From NCBI GenBank assembly GCA_010279815.1, contig QEOQ01000451.1, positions 730,591-794,590 on the forward strand: a stretch of 64,000 bases of DNA, read 5' to 3'. This document shows, piece after piece, positions 9,957-21,519 of this stretch. The translations under genes were made by a program, and so were the position numbers. How positions within the stretch are numbered: the first letter of the stretch is position 1; each line of letters opens with the position of its first letter. Below the pieces are notes generated by a model. It saw only the letters and a program-made list of their open reading frames with translations, ran no database searches and was not told where the DNA came from. This DNA comes from Brachionus plicatilis. Its lineage: Eukaryota > Rotifera > Eurotatoria > Ploima > Brachionidae.

Positions 9957-12448
9957 TGAAGCTAAAGTCTAGAATTAGTAAAGTATGTGACACATTCTCT
10001 TGCAAGATAGTTTTCAAACCTAAGCCTAGGTTAGGGAAAAATCTGAGAAGAAATAAAGGAGTTAAGAATTTCAGAAACATAATAGAGCATTCGAGGTAAA
10101 TTCTTATAATGAACTAACATTTTAGTGGTAATTTAGTAGATTTTAGTTCATATATTAAATCTAATAAAATTATCAATCTTTTAATTAATTACGTTTATTC
10201 TTTTAAAAAGAACTAAGATGTAAAAATAACTGACAGTAATCTAAGTTTTACGAATTTGTTTTATACAAAAAAAATTCTGACTTAAAATTCATAAGAATTG
10301 AGTAAAAAAATACTTATTAATTAAACAATATCAACATGTAATTGTGGTATAGATGTTTAAAGCTTTCTAAAAGATTTAAAACAAAGAAATTTCAGATTTT
10401 AAATAAAAACTGGTGCAATTAGAACCTCAGAATTATTGACCATTACCTTAATGGTTTTAAATATTTCCCGCTTTGTATTCAACGAGAGGTTTAAAAATAA
10501 TTACAAAATAAAGTGAAAAATTATAATTGTTATTACAATTAATACAAAAAAAATAAATTAAGGATTCTTTCTCGACCCGAGCTAAAGTATCAAACTTTAA
10601 AATAACTACTAAAATCTAATTTAAACTAAGTTATATCAATAAGCAAGATTATGCAATAAGTATTTAGTGCTACGGTATTTGGCCGTAATCTTCTTTGTTT
10701 GTGTATTCTTACTTTTACTTAGGCTATCAATAACTTCACCTTATCTAATATGTTTTGATTAAAAATAATAAAACATAATTGATAATTTTCAATTGAATGG
10801 AATAAATCTTGTTCAAGTTTAAACCATTAAGATAAATGATAAATTAATTCTGAAATGAACTAAATTTCTAAGTTAAAAGCATCATTAAATTTCTCATTGT
10901 AATTGATTTTTGTGGAAGTCTTTTTGGAAACGGTTCTTGATGTAAACTGATCTTGGGTTATATGACTGTACTTTTTCAAGGAGTGATTATGCAACTTTAA
11001 TATAAAGAATAAATCTAAGAAATTAAATTGAATTTTAAGGTGAAATTTACTTTCAACGAAATGGTAAAGTTTGAGTTGGAACAAAATATAATATTTGTTT
11101 TTTTTTTATTTTGTAGATTTTAGTTTCGATACGACTTAAAAGTGTTATATAGTAGGAATCTTGAGTACCCTTTTTTTTGGAATTCAATTCTTAAATTAAA
11201 ACGTAAAACAGAATTTTTCTTGTTAAAATTCAAAACTATCTAGGTATTAAATTTCTAAGTCCCAATGCAAATACTTTAATTATACACATTTGATGTAGAA
11301 TTTTGGTTTTAGTTTTTTCAAAAATTTTTAATTTGTTATTTAGTTCTTTAAATAAAATTACCTATATACCATTAGGAATAGTTAAATAATTATTTGTAGA
11401 ATTTCATTTATTTTCAAATTGGATTTAAAAAATATTAATTAAATGATATTTAGGCTAAACAATTTTATTAATTTCAGAATTTTTTCTTACTGATCATCAC
11501 GTTACTTGTTCATAAAAACGTTTATTTTGATTATTAGATTCTGAAAGCTTCATCTTTCATATCAAATGATCCTTTGCTAGATGAAATATTGAATAATAGG
11601 GTTATTTGGTAAGGAAATTTGTTTTATTCGTAGCTTTTTTTTCTCAACACTTAAATCAAATAGCTTGATTTATAACGTTTTGGGTGCTCTAAACAGAGAA
11701 TATAATTCAGGGGATATAAATTGCTAGGATCAGATTAATCGACGCATTTAAAATATTTTTATTGCCGAATAACTTAGAGCTATGCGTGGTTTGAAGGAAA
11801 AAATTTACCGAAATAAACATGCTTAGAAAACTGGTTTTAGCAATAGCTAGTTTAAATTTGCTTTTAAAAATAAGGATTTAATTTAAATTACTTAATGCGC
11901 AATGTTAAAACGCTCACTTGAACTTAATTTTGTTTAAGCCCAAATTCCTTACCAAAAAAATTTTTTCAACAATTTTATATTTTTATCAATGAAACGAAAA
12001 ATTATAAAATAATTTTTTTGTGATAAGAATCGATCTGAATTCTGATATATTAAACAAAGTCTAAGATAAAATCATTTTCTATTAAAAGCTGGTGATTTAT
12101 CCTGGATTTTTTTTTTCAATTTTGTTTTTAAAAAAATTTCTTTGATCAATTTATTTATTTTTATCACTTAACAAGCTAGGTCATTTAATAAAATAAAATT
12201 TCACGTTTCTTCCATTCTAAAACTTAAAAAGCGTGTAAATATGCTTGAATCAAAAATTTACAGATGTAATTAGATATTTATACAGCAGAGATAAGAGATT
12301 TTCGCGAAAGAGAACTTTTGTTTTAGCTTTAAATAAAAAAAGCCGTTGTTATATTTCAATTGAGGATTTTTTAATGTTTTATTTTGAAATTTATGAGAAT
12401 CTAAAAAAACCAAACACCGAAACAAATCTTAATTTTAAACAGACTTAA
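9957..12448 (+). other. Probable exons of an unidentified gene
   Basis: At least four tracts look like exons. First, 9957-10095, AG|..|GTAAAT, reads in one frame and includes KVCDTFSCKIVFKPKPRLG and a basic stretch. Second, 11538-11608, AG|..|GTAAGG, ends NNRVIW with phase 2. Third, 11728-11788 continues that phase exactly (W-IRLIDAFKIFLLPNNLEL). Fourth, 12264-12448 follows a TTTACAG acceptor and ends in a stop after about 60 codons (includes RYLYSRDKRFSRKRTF and CYISIEDFLMFYFEIYE). Hydrophobic open tracts near 10671-10758, 10940-11000 and 11478-11535 could be membrane segments, but T-rich DNA gives these by chance. Only the 11538/11728 junction is phase-checked; the full chain is not solved and I do not recognise the protein. 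Confidence 0.35.
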
Positions 12449-15359
12449 AATTTAAAAAAATGCATATAGGGTAGTTTTGTAATTAGTCCGAGATGCATTT
12501 GGTTTTTGAATTTAATTAGTCAATCTAGGCTTGCTCAAGTCACTTAAACCAACTTTATTATATTTATATAGTGGTAGAAATAGCATATGTTGATTAAAAG
12601 CCATACAAATTTTTAAAAGATTATTAAAAATAAAATAAAAAATTCAAAGTTATTTAAGGTTGAAATTGTTGTTAATAAAAGTAACTGAAGCTTCCAGTAT
12701 GGTCAAAACGTTTTGGCAGCTGTCAAAATTTATCTTCATTATTCAAAAACTATGAGCTGTTATTAAATAATTACTAAAATTAGGCCATAGTAACTCAGAT
12801 TAGTTTTTTAGCTGAGTAAACGTTGATAATCATCTCTCTTGCAAATTATTTAACCGCTTTATTGTGAATAAATTGATTTCCAAATATTTAAATTTTAAAT
12901 TTTTGAGGTTTTATTGTGTGCAGAATTTTCTGAAATAATATATTATTTAGAATTTTGTAAATGATTTTGAGTAATTTTTAATGAAAATTACTGGCAATTT
13001 TTCAAGGAATTGTTGGATATTTAGTTTTAGAAGTATCTATACTTAACTACAAGATGCTCTTGCTCAGTCAATTGAACATATGAGCCACACGAAATTATTG
13101 AAAAAAAAAATGAAAACTAACTTGAGGTCTAAAATTTAATTTTTTTATCAAAAAATAATGAGGACTCGTTTATTAGTTTTTAATTTAGAAAGAAATTTAT
13201 ATTAACTTGACTAATTAGGAGTTGGCCAATTCAGCTCGAAGCGTTTACGTTTGATTTAAAATATTCCATCATTTTAGATAAGGCAAAAAAATAATTTCAA
13301 TTTAATTTAAAGGTAAATTTATTTAGTTTTTTTGTTGTTGTAAAAAAAGATAATTTTTTTGATAGACTAGTTGTGACTTGTTTCAAAAGACACCTTGTCT
13401 TTGAGAGACTGTTACACAATAATGCATAAATCAATTCTAAATCTGAATTTTACTACGTGTATTTTTAATGGCAATGATGAATCACTCCCGTAATCTACAG
13501 GTAAATAAAAAAAACTACTTTATGATGGTATTTTTCTGTTATGGGCTACATTTAAAATAGCATATTAATAATGGAATGTGATGTTTTTGGCTTTAGTAAA
13601 CAAGCAATAAAATAGACATTAAACACAATTGCCATGAACATAGCTTTATAGTTTTATTCAACCATTTTTTTTCCAAATAGAATTTAATTTAATCGTTTTC
13701 TTCAAATAATTTCAACTTGTTTATACATAAACATTTCTAAAATGCCTTTTTAGTTTTTAGTTTTTTAGTATTTTTATAAACTAAATATTTGATTTTAAAA
13801 CTCGAAGAAAAACGAAAGGAAATAGCTACGATTTTGAAGATAGAAAATTTATGTTCTAGAAGTGAATGAATTAATGCTTTTCAAAGCAAAGAAAAATCTA
13901 ACATTAAGAAATTGGTTCTAACTAATTGGTTCTATAAAAAATCATTAATCATTCTGAAACGAATACGTAGGAAGATAATCTCTATAGGAATTTAGACTGG
14001 CTTTGTATAAGACATACTTTCATAGTTTGGATAAAGTTAAATAAATAAAATTTTATTTGATTGATCAAGAATGCAAAATTATTTTCCGATCTTATAAATA
14101 CCATTTGTGTTGGTCTAATACCTAGCTGTCAATTTGCTGCCTAATACTAGCACAGTCATTTTTTTTGCAGCTTATTTTACAAAAATGGATAAAATATGCC
14201 ACTTTTTTTCTTTTAGAATAATACAAATTTTTATCGACTTATATCTAAAGATTTTGGAAAAGATTATATTATGATAATCTTAAGCTGTATGTTTTCTGTA
14301 TGATCCAATTTTGCACACCGATCGGGTGACTCACGGCGCTGTTTAAGTTTTAATTGTTCAAATTTTTTTGTTGGTAGCATATTTTTTTCATGAATTAATT
14401 AGCTCTATGAATTTCCTTAGATAAACGAAACAAATCACTGCCTAATACTTTTTTTAATATGCAAAGTTAAAATGTGTTATCTACTTATTTTTTAATTTAA
14501 TTAATTTTTCGGTCTTCAAAAATTTTTTGTTGAATTCTCGGCCAAGTTTCTAAGCTAGTGCTCTCAGTGCCCTGTTATTGTGATTTCTAATTTTGGTGAT
14601 CATGTACACTTATAAACTTAAGTAATTCTTTTAGCATATTAACAAGGTTTAATTTAAAAATTTACAATTTTTTTTCATTTGTTTTAAGATTATTGTTTAG
14701 ATTAGCTGCTACAAGGTGAATAAAACAAATATTTTTTAAGTTTTTCTTTTAAAATTATACACTTTAAAACAAAATTTAGCTTAAAGGTAGATTTTATACA
14801 GCAAAGAATTTGTTTAAAGATACTTAAAATGGTAATTAGCATTGTTTTAGAGCGATTCTGTCAATGTTTAACTTCGATTCTATATATTAAATAAAATCAA
14901 TGGTTATTAGGGAGAAAAATAATAAAAAATTAGCTAGAATAATTTTAAAGTGCCTTAGATTCTTCTAAATTCTGTTTTAATTATGGTTTAATAAGGTATT
15001 AAATATTTTATTCTAGATTAAAAAATAGATCTAGCATTGCTTCGAAGTTTCTAAGATTGAACAAGAATTTTAAATTAGACAAAGCGCTCGATGCATATTC
15101 TTGAGTGTTGAGTGCGTCAGATGAAACTAGTATCACATCCCACACACAAATGTATCAATAAATTTCAAAACAATAGTAAAAAAAAATCCAAAATCTATTT
15201 TTAATTAAATAAATTTGTGCTTGGGATTTTATAATTTAAGTATTCTTTTGAGCTTAATTGGCTTAATAAAGATAAATTGTGCGAATCGTTTCAGCAATCT
15301 AATTCTAGATTACTCAATTAAATTAGCTCAAAAAATTGGATTTTGACATATATTTGGTC

Positions 15360-16140
15360 ATGGTTGACCAAGTCCAAGGCGATCTAGTGTTGATTAGAGA
15401 CCAATACCTAAGGTTTGAATTTTTGTCTGCAAAGTTGACTTATTCATCCATTTAATTACAAACTTTAATTTGAAATTTTGTATCTCTAAATCAAAATTTA
15501 AATGTAATTAAGATCTTTAAGACACCAAAATCATCTTAATATTTTGAATTGTAACAAAAGTTGCCTTCAAACAAGTTAAAATTGAAAAAATTGTACTTTA
15601 CTTTTGATGAAACACATAAAATTGGAGTTAAAGTGCCGGCAGGGTTGTTCTATGCAAAAATCGAATTCTTACCGATGTTTAATAAATTAAGCCGAGCTTT
15701 TTCGATAAGAAAATTGCAGCCTAAAAACAATATTTAAATAAACTCGAGTCTAAATGGTTCAATTAATTCCAAGAAAAAAATTTGTTTACGAATATGTTGC
15801 CCAAATCCTAAATTAAAAACACTTAGATTAAATTAGGTTGGCTTTAGTTGAATAAATCAATTCTTTCGATTAAATTATTTTTTGAAAAAATAAAACTCTT
15901 TACCTAGTAGAGCTAAATGGAACTAGAACTTTGGAAGGACTTGTTAACTGGGCCAGTTTCAATTCTATCCTAATATTTAATTGCTTCTTTTAAAATTTAA
16001 CAAATTCGCAAAAAAATTACTTTATGAGCAACAGTTGTTCCATTTCTACCCCATTAGGTAAGCAAACAAATTTTGTACCTAAGGCTTTGATTTATTACAA
16101 TCAAACCAATCGAGTTCGTATCATAACAAGAAATTAACAT
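15360..16140 (+). other. GC-raised open tracts, possible exons or gene debris
   Basis: Four plus-strand tracts have more G+C than the surroundings. An ATG at 15360 opens 17 codons (MVDQVQGDLVLIRDQYL) to a GT at 15413. A 58-codon open segment (about 15560-15740) contains KVPAGLFYAKIEFLPMF. A tract near 15890-15990 contains LYLVELNGTRTLEGLVNWA. An ATG near 16024 opens 37 codons. They do not join into one phase-consistent protein. GDLVLIRD resembles retroelement integrase tails, so a decayed retroelement is one reading. Confidence 0.2.
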
Positions 16141-17393
16141 CGGGATTCCTTGTGAGATTTTTTAATCTAGTCGAACACATTTTTGTTGTATTCCTTCAGA
16201 AAGAATCATTTCACTGACTAAGCTATAATTGCTTAATAAAACAAAGGTAGGATCTTTTATTATTCATCAAAGATATTCCCTTAAAAATTAAGAAATTCCC
16301 TGAGTTTCCACATCGTTTTAAAAGTCATTTCGAAATTTAAATTGCTATAAATTAAACAAGCGAGACTAGCATTCCTGATAGAACAATGCATATAAATCAA
16401 AATTATTTAAAAAAAATTTGTTTTATATCATTCAAATTTGGCTAAAATTAATTATATATAAGTATCTCGGGATCAAGCTCTGAGCTCAAAAATGCAAATT
16501 TTTTTCTCTAGATTAATAACGTTGGCAAACTAACTGAGAGAATGTTGAAGCAACCCGTTTAAGGACTTAGACGAAGGACTAATTTCAGCGTTTTCCAAAT
16601 AGAAAATATTTCAAATTTTTTCTCCATTGTGAAAAAATGTTAGATCCAATTTTTTAACTATTTCAATTTTTTCAATTATCTACCGTGAAAATATATTTAG
16701 TTCCAAATTGAGCAAATATTTTCCTGGTTGAGCGATTTTCGACCAGTGGATACTTCAAGCGTTTATTTATTGCGCAAATTTTTTTTTTTTGTGTCGTGTT
16801 AATAGAAAAATAATTTAAACACAATTTAAATTGTGGAGTTTTTCAAAATTAAATTAAATTATTTTGTTTATGTTTTGAAATAAATAACTTTTTTCTAGCA
16901 TTTTTCTCATGGTTTAAAGATTGGCCAAATTTTATGATTTAGTGAACAAAAAAATTTTTTTTAAACGGCACCTTTATTTGCTCAATTCATCAAAATTAGC
17001 TCTATTAAAATCACATTAGTAAAATATGCCACTTAAAAATTTAAATTATTTTTAATTAAGAACGAATGAATTGTTGGGCGTATTTTGAGCAACCCCCTCT
17101 CTGCTTTTGGAAAATCTGACAATGGCTTATGTTTTTTTTATGTTTCAGCGATTTTTAATGTTTTTTTTACCAACCTTTTAATTAGTTGTGTATTCATTTT
17201 TTTTTTGAAAAAACTTTCAATTAAAATGCTTCAGCTTTAGAATAAAATTCGCTTTTTCCCATTGTCAGTGAATTAATCAATTAACATTTTTTGAATAATT
17301 CAGAGCAATACAGAGCCTGCTAGCTTTTCGTTTCTTTTCCATCAATTTGCCAGAACTAAACTTTTCTTTTTTTTATAAAATTTCACAGTAGAG

Positions 17394-17402
17394 TATATAA
17401 AA
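17394..17402 (+). promoter_or_regulatory. TATA box of the calcium-sensor gene
   Basis: TATATAAAA lies about 48 nt before the ATG at 17442, a spacing like that of the TATA boxes before the genes at 1946 and 6049. Confidence 0.45.
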
Positions 17403-17441
17403 TAGATAAAATAGAAAAAGAAAAACATTAAAATATAAAAA

Positions 17442-18512
17442 ATGGGTAATTGTGTCGGTAGTAAAGGGACTAAGAAAGACCCCAAAATACTCACTGAAGA
17501 AGAAATTAAGCTTCTTTTGGACAATACACGTTTGACACGTGCCCAAATTGTGGCATTGCACTCGAACTTTTTGAAAGAGTGTCCGAGTGGAAAGCTCACC
17601 AAGAAAGACTTTATCAAATTGTTCAAAGAAGTTCACCCTAGCGAGAACAAAAAGGAGAAGGCGGACAAATTTTGTGAATATGTCTTCAAGGTGATCGACA
17701 AGCAAAATCTTGGCTACATTTCGTTCCAAGACTTTGTTCTGTGCTTCAGTCTGACTTCGGACGGCGATTTCAAGCAAAAGTGTGAGTTTGCCTTCCAGCT
17801 TTACGATTTGGACAAGGATGGCAAAATATCCAAGAAAGAAATGACCCAAGTGTTGACTGCTTTGTACGATTTGAGTGGTATTGAGGACCGCAAAAAAGAC
17901 AATGCGCCGGCTAAAAAAGTCGAGGACATAATCAAAAAAATTAACGCTACCTATCAGCCACCAGCGTCTCCAGAGCCACCAAAGCCCGAAACTGATGGAA
18001 AAAAATCCAAAAAGGAGAAGAAGCCAAAGAAAGCTAAAGCACCTGAATTCATAACCAAAGATCAATTTATTGATGCTTGCAACCAAGATGAGCAGCTTAA
18101 GCAGCTTTTTGTCGATTCGATTTTCTCGAGAAAAGCCGACCCGGACTCGGTCGAGGGCCGAATCAACGAAATAGCCAACAATCTCCAAGTTGAATTGCCT
18201 TCAGTGAATGTTTTGAATAATGGAAGTACTTCGGAAGCGTATCTAAATCCAAGTGAACATGTTGAAGAGATCACTACTACTACCACGATTGATGTTCATG
18301 GCACAGATGTGCCCGTATCCGTAACCACTTCAGCCAAGATACCAGCAGAGATAATTGAGGAACGTGATGAGGAACCAGCAAATCAGACTTTTAACAGTGA
18401 ACATTCAGAGCATACCCAGTATTCAGAGCATACAGAATATGTTAACTCGAATTACACAGCCGAAGTGTCGACCAGTGGTGTTAAGCTTCAAGAATCAAAA
18501 GAACAAAACTGA
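17442..18512 (+). CDS. Divergent neuronal-calcium-sensor (NCS) family protein
   Basis: Encodes 356 residues, about 165 more than a usual NCS protein. The start MGNCVGSK is a likely N-myristoylation site with Cys4 available for palmitoylation. Residues 46-58 contain the Cys-Pro-Ser-Gly of the inactive first EF-hand that marks the NCS family. EF2 (86-97, DKQNLGYISFQD) lacks some calcium ligands. EF3 (122-133, DLDKDGKISKKE) is canonical. Where EF4 should be, the loop is replaced by a Pro/Lys/Glu-rich insertion of about 30 residues (roughly 172-202) before the helix ITKDQFIDACNQDEQL. A Thr/Ser/Glu-rich tail of about 125 residues follows. NCS proteins are membrane-recruited calcium switches; here at most one or two sites should bind calcium. 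No intron. A frame open over 17373-18188 on the other strand is a shadow. Confidence 0.85.
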   Translation: MGNCVGSKGTKKDPKILTEEEIKLLLDNTRLTRAQIVALHSNFLKECPSGKLTKKDFIKLFKEVHPSENKKEKADKFCEYVFKVIDKQNLGYISFQDFVLCFSLTSDGDFKQKCEFAFQLYDLDKDGKISKKEMTQVLTALYDLSGIEDRKKDNAPAKKVEDIIKKINATYQPPASPEPPKPETDGKKSKKEKKPKKAKAPEFITKDQFIDACNQDEQLKQLFVDSIFSRKADPDSVEGRINEIANNLQVELPSVNVLNNGSTSEAYLNPSEHVEEITTTTTIDVHGTDVPVSVTTSAKIPAEIIEERDEEPANQTFNSEHSEHTQYSEHTEYVNSNYTAEVSTSGVKLQESKEQN

Positions 18513-18539
18513 ATAATTAGCAACATCGAAAAAAAAAAA

Positions 18540-19560
18540 CACAATCACTATTTAGATAATTTTTTTTTTTTTTTTAAATCTAATAATTAAAAATTTTAAT
18601 TAAAAATGTGTTATTTGAAAAATTGAGCCCATGATTCGACCAATGTGTTTGGACGAATCAACCATGGTTCAAAAAATTAGTGGCATTTTTTGGAAATTCG
18701 ATATCAAACATCTACTTAAAATGCCATTCATTTATCCGAATTTTAAACAACGATTTTTTTTCATCGGCTAATGAGATAAAATTTATTTTCGCTAAAAAAT
18801 GTTACAGTGATCGTTTTTTTTTTCTAAATTTATTTATTTAAATCAATAAATTAAAGATATTATACAAAAAGCTAACCAAGTATTTAGATTGTATAAACTC
18901 TAGCTTATATTTCATGGGCTTAATTAATTACGAACGTAGAGGCCAATTATGCATTTTTTTCTCATTTCAAAATAGACTAGATTTTAAAATTTTTGGATTT
19001 TATTTATTTTTTAAATCTATATTTTTATAAGAATTTTAAAAATAAAACCGGACAAAATTTGAGTTTTTTGATTTGTTCCAGATTGATAAAAAACGCAAGC
19101 CAAAGAAAGTTGCACGACTAGTCACGGCTTGAAAAAATGGGCTAATACAAAAAGTTAAACAAAAAAAAGAAAAGAATCTTAAAGCTTTTTTTCTTTATTA
19201 CAATTTAGATGATATTTTTAGCAATGTTTAACAAATAAATGCTTTAAAACAAAAATACCATTTTTATTCAAAACCAATCTACCTTCCAAGTTCTCTAAAA
19301 ATAATCTCCCATTTTAACCTCATTTTTTCTCACAAGAAATTGGAATTTCGATCCAATAGCACCAACATTCTAAAAAGTCCTTTATTTTTAAAAAAAATCT
19401 TGAAATATTCATGAGCTAGCTTGTGGCCCAGTTTAGAATGATGTTGGCTTAAATGGTTCAAATTCCATGCATAACTCAAAGCAACAAAGCATTGAAATTC
19501 TGTTAATTTTCTGGAATTATAAGATTCATTTTTAAGTTTTTTTTTAAATTCAAAATTTTA
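18540..19560. other. AT-rich spacer with one possible short exon
   Basis: Contains poly-T runs and an imperfect inverted repeat near 18630-18665. The only coding-like item is 19082-19132 (plus): after the acceptor-like TTTGTTCCAG come 16 codons, IDKKRKPKKVARLVTA, and a stop. It could be an alternative last exon of the upstream gene or chance. Confidence 0.3.
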
Positions 19561-19580
19561 ACTCAATTTATACGTCAAGT

Positions 19581-20420
19581 ATGGGTTCCGGAAGATCAAA
19601 AAGAGAAAAATATTATGATGATGATTATCTACGATATGGAATGGGCGGCTACCAAAGCCCATACATGATGGGTGGAATGGGAAACATGGGTATGCCAGCT
19701 ACCGCAATGGGTAGTATGGGTATGTCAAACATGGGAATGGGTGGCATGGGTACGAGTGGCATGGGGATGATGAATCCATGCCAACAATCTCCTTGTCAAT
19801 CGAGCTGTGTTCCCTGTATTCCTATATGTCCTCCTGCTCCTATTTGCTGTCCTCCACCGCCTCAGCCAGTCTGTCCACCACCATGTCCACCACCTCCTCA
19901 GATAATTCAAGTACCAGTCCCTTGTCCTCAACCATTTCCTGTTCCTTGTCCTCAACCGGTACCAGTGACAGTTCCTAGGCCGGTTCCAGTTGCGGTTCCT
20001 TGTCCTCAACCTGTTCCAGTGCCTGTTCCTCAGCCAGTTCCGGTTCCGTGTCCACAGCCAGTACCAGTGCCTCAGCCATATGTACCCTGCATTCAGCTTC
20101 CTAATGTAAGAATGCCAGAACAGATGCAAATGCAGATGCCAATGCCAATGCAAATGCCAATGCAAATGCCGATGCAAATGCCGATGCAAATGCCGATGCA
20201 AACTCAAATGCAAATGCCAATGCCGATGCCACAACCAATTCCATTTCCTTATCCATTGCCAATGCCTGTTCAACAACCGCGACCGGCACCAGAACCCCAG
20301 TCTTTTTCTGCTCCAGTTTTTATTCCACCACCACCATTTGTTCGAAATTCACATCAAAGTATTCCACATACTGTTACAGCCTATCAATACTATCCTCACA
20401 GAAAAAGCTATCGTCAATAA
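19581..20420 (+). CDS. Myristoylation-type Pro/Met/Gln-rich low-complexity protein
   Basis: Encodes 279 residues without intron. The N-terminus [10 protein letters not shown] has Gly2, Ser6 and Lys7, the pattern preferred by N-myristoyltransferase, then a basic and an acidic/Tyr patch. After it come a Gly/Met segment ([14 protein letters not shown]), a Cys/Pro segment ([17 protein letters not shown]), many PVPVPCPQ units and a long MPMQ repeat, then a short ordinary C-terminus ending in HRKSYRQ. There is no signal peptide and no membrane segment, so if modified it would sit on the cytoplasmic face of a membrane. The repeats are copied at DNA level and length variation is likely. Its start and composition link it to the genes at 21131, 22654 and 30815. 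No known domain; role unknown, probably structural. Confidence 0.75.
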   Translation: MGSGRSKREKYYDDDYLRYGMGGYQSPYMMGGMGNMGMPATAMGSMGMSNMGMGGMGTSGMGMMNPCQQSPCQSSCVPCIPICPPAPICCPPPPQPVCPPPCPPPPQIIQVPVPCPQPFPVPCPQPVPVTVPRPVPVAVPCPQPVPVPVPQPVPVPCPQPVPVPQPYVPCIQLPNVRMPEQMQMQMPMPMQMPMQMPMQMPMQMPMQTQMQMPMPMPQPIPFPYPLPMPVQQPRPAPEPQSFSAPVFIPPPPFVRNSHQSIPHTVTAYQYYPHRKSYRQ

Positions 20421-21060
20421 TTTGTCAATTATTTTTTAATTTAATTTTTAATTTAATAATAATGAAAAAAAAATGACTTTTTTTTGTTGAAAAATAAACA
20501 AATTTTGTTTGGAAAAAAGCTAATTAGACCATGATTTCTTGAAGGTCTTGTTGTTAAAACAGTGATTTTTTTGGAAATAGCAATAATGATTTAAAATAGC
20601 CAAAATACTTTGGTTGCTTTTAAAATATTTTTGATTAGAATCTAATGAAACGAAACGAGGTCCTGGTCGACGAAGTGATAAGATTTAACTATGTTCATTT
20701 TGATAGACGTTTCGTTTTCATTTAATTTGTTTGTTATTTATTTTCATGGTGAGACAGAGAGAAAAAATTTCAATCGATCTAAAAGCCCTCTCGCTAGTAA
20801 ATTTTTTAAAAATTGGACCAAAAATATTTTTGTGGTATGAAATTTTCAGTGCCTTGTGGGTACGAATTCGATTTTGTTTATATTTTGAACAAGAGTTGTC
20901 TAGTTTGTCAAAAGATATTTTGATAAGCTTTTAACCATCTTCACATCGCTTCAATTAATGTTCATAGCTTGGGATGATTTGTAAAATTTGATATAAATTC
21001 TTCGCAATTTTTAAAATATATAACTCACTTCAAATATTAGAAAATAATATAAAATCAAGT
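20421..21060. other. Intergenic, nothing recognised
   Basis: Holds an AATAAA-like poly(A) signal near 20493 for the preceding gene and AT-rich sequence. An open frame at 20731-20934 begins only with TTG and has no feature of a real gene. Confidence 0.4.
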
Positions 21061-21130
21061 ATTAAAAACTAGACAAAAATTTTAGATTCAGTTTTAGATT
21101 TTAGAAATAATTAGCATAGTTTGAACAATA

Positions 21131-21499
21131 ATGGGTAACCGAAGATCATCTTGTCCTCAGCCATGTGTTCCAGCATATCCTCAGCCAATGATGCAACAAC
21201 CGATGATGCAACAACCGATGATGCAACAACCAATGATGGCTTGCTTGCCAGTCTGTCCACCGCCATGTCCACCACCATGCCCACCTCCGTGTCCGCCACC
21301 ATGCAAGCCTAAATGCGTTAAAGTGTGTCCGCCACCTTGCCCACCACCATGTCCTCCGCCATGTCCTCCACCATGCCCACCACCATGTGGTCCATATGGA
21401 ATGGGATTGCCAATGGCCTATGGTTCAGGCTTAGGTTACGGGGCGCCAATGGGTTTTGGTTCTCCTTATGGCTTACCAGGCGGGCAGCGTTTATTTTAA
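21131..21499 (+). CDS. Small myristoylation-type Cys-Pro-rich protein
   Basis: Encodes 122 residues, no intron. It opens MGNRRSSCPQPC: Gly2 and Ser6 fit N-myristoylation, with basic residues and a nearby Cys. Three MMQQP units follow, then alternating CPPPCPPP repeats giving a very Cys- and Pro-rich core, a CKPKCVKVC spacer, and a Gly/Tyr/Phe-rich C-terminal 35 residues. There is no signal peptide, so the cysteines would be cytosolic or at the inner membrane face. It is clearly related in start and core to the minus-strand gene at 22654-23148 (MGNRNSRACQPC). A TATA-like AATATAAAAT lies near 21047. Possible roles are a cross-linked structural protein or a metal-binding protein; nothing distinguishes them. 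Confidence 0.75.
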   Translation: MGNRRSSCPQPCVPAYPQPMMQQPMMQQPMMQQPMMACLPVCPPPCPPPCPPPCPPPCKPKCVKVCPPPCPPPCPPPCPPPCPPPCGPYGMGLPMAYGSGLGYGAPMGFGSPYGLPGGQRLF

Positions 21500-21519
21500 A
21501 CCAAAAATTCATTTTCTAA

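Larger units (their letters stand above)
9294..17393. other. 8-kb gene-poor region with scattered coding-like tracts
   Basis: Mostly AT-rich DNA. I could not assign a complete gene. Two sub-regions (9957-12448 and 15360-16140), given separately, contain splice-bounded or GC-raised open tracts. The remainder shows nothing I can support. Confidence 0.5.

Noticed and set aside
10860..11084. Minus-strand open frame of 74 codons
   Set aside because: No start context, splice sites or family resemblance; AT-rich chance frame.
17373..18188. Long open frame on the minus strand over the calcium-sensor gene
   Set aside because: Antisense shadow of 17442-18512, which has clear NCS motifs; the minus product is a hydrophobic, family-less peptide.
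19725..20289. His/Trp-rich and Ala-rich open frames antisense to the gene at 19581
   Set aside because: Products of the PVPV/MPMQ DNA repeats read backwards; no start context.
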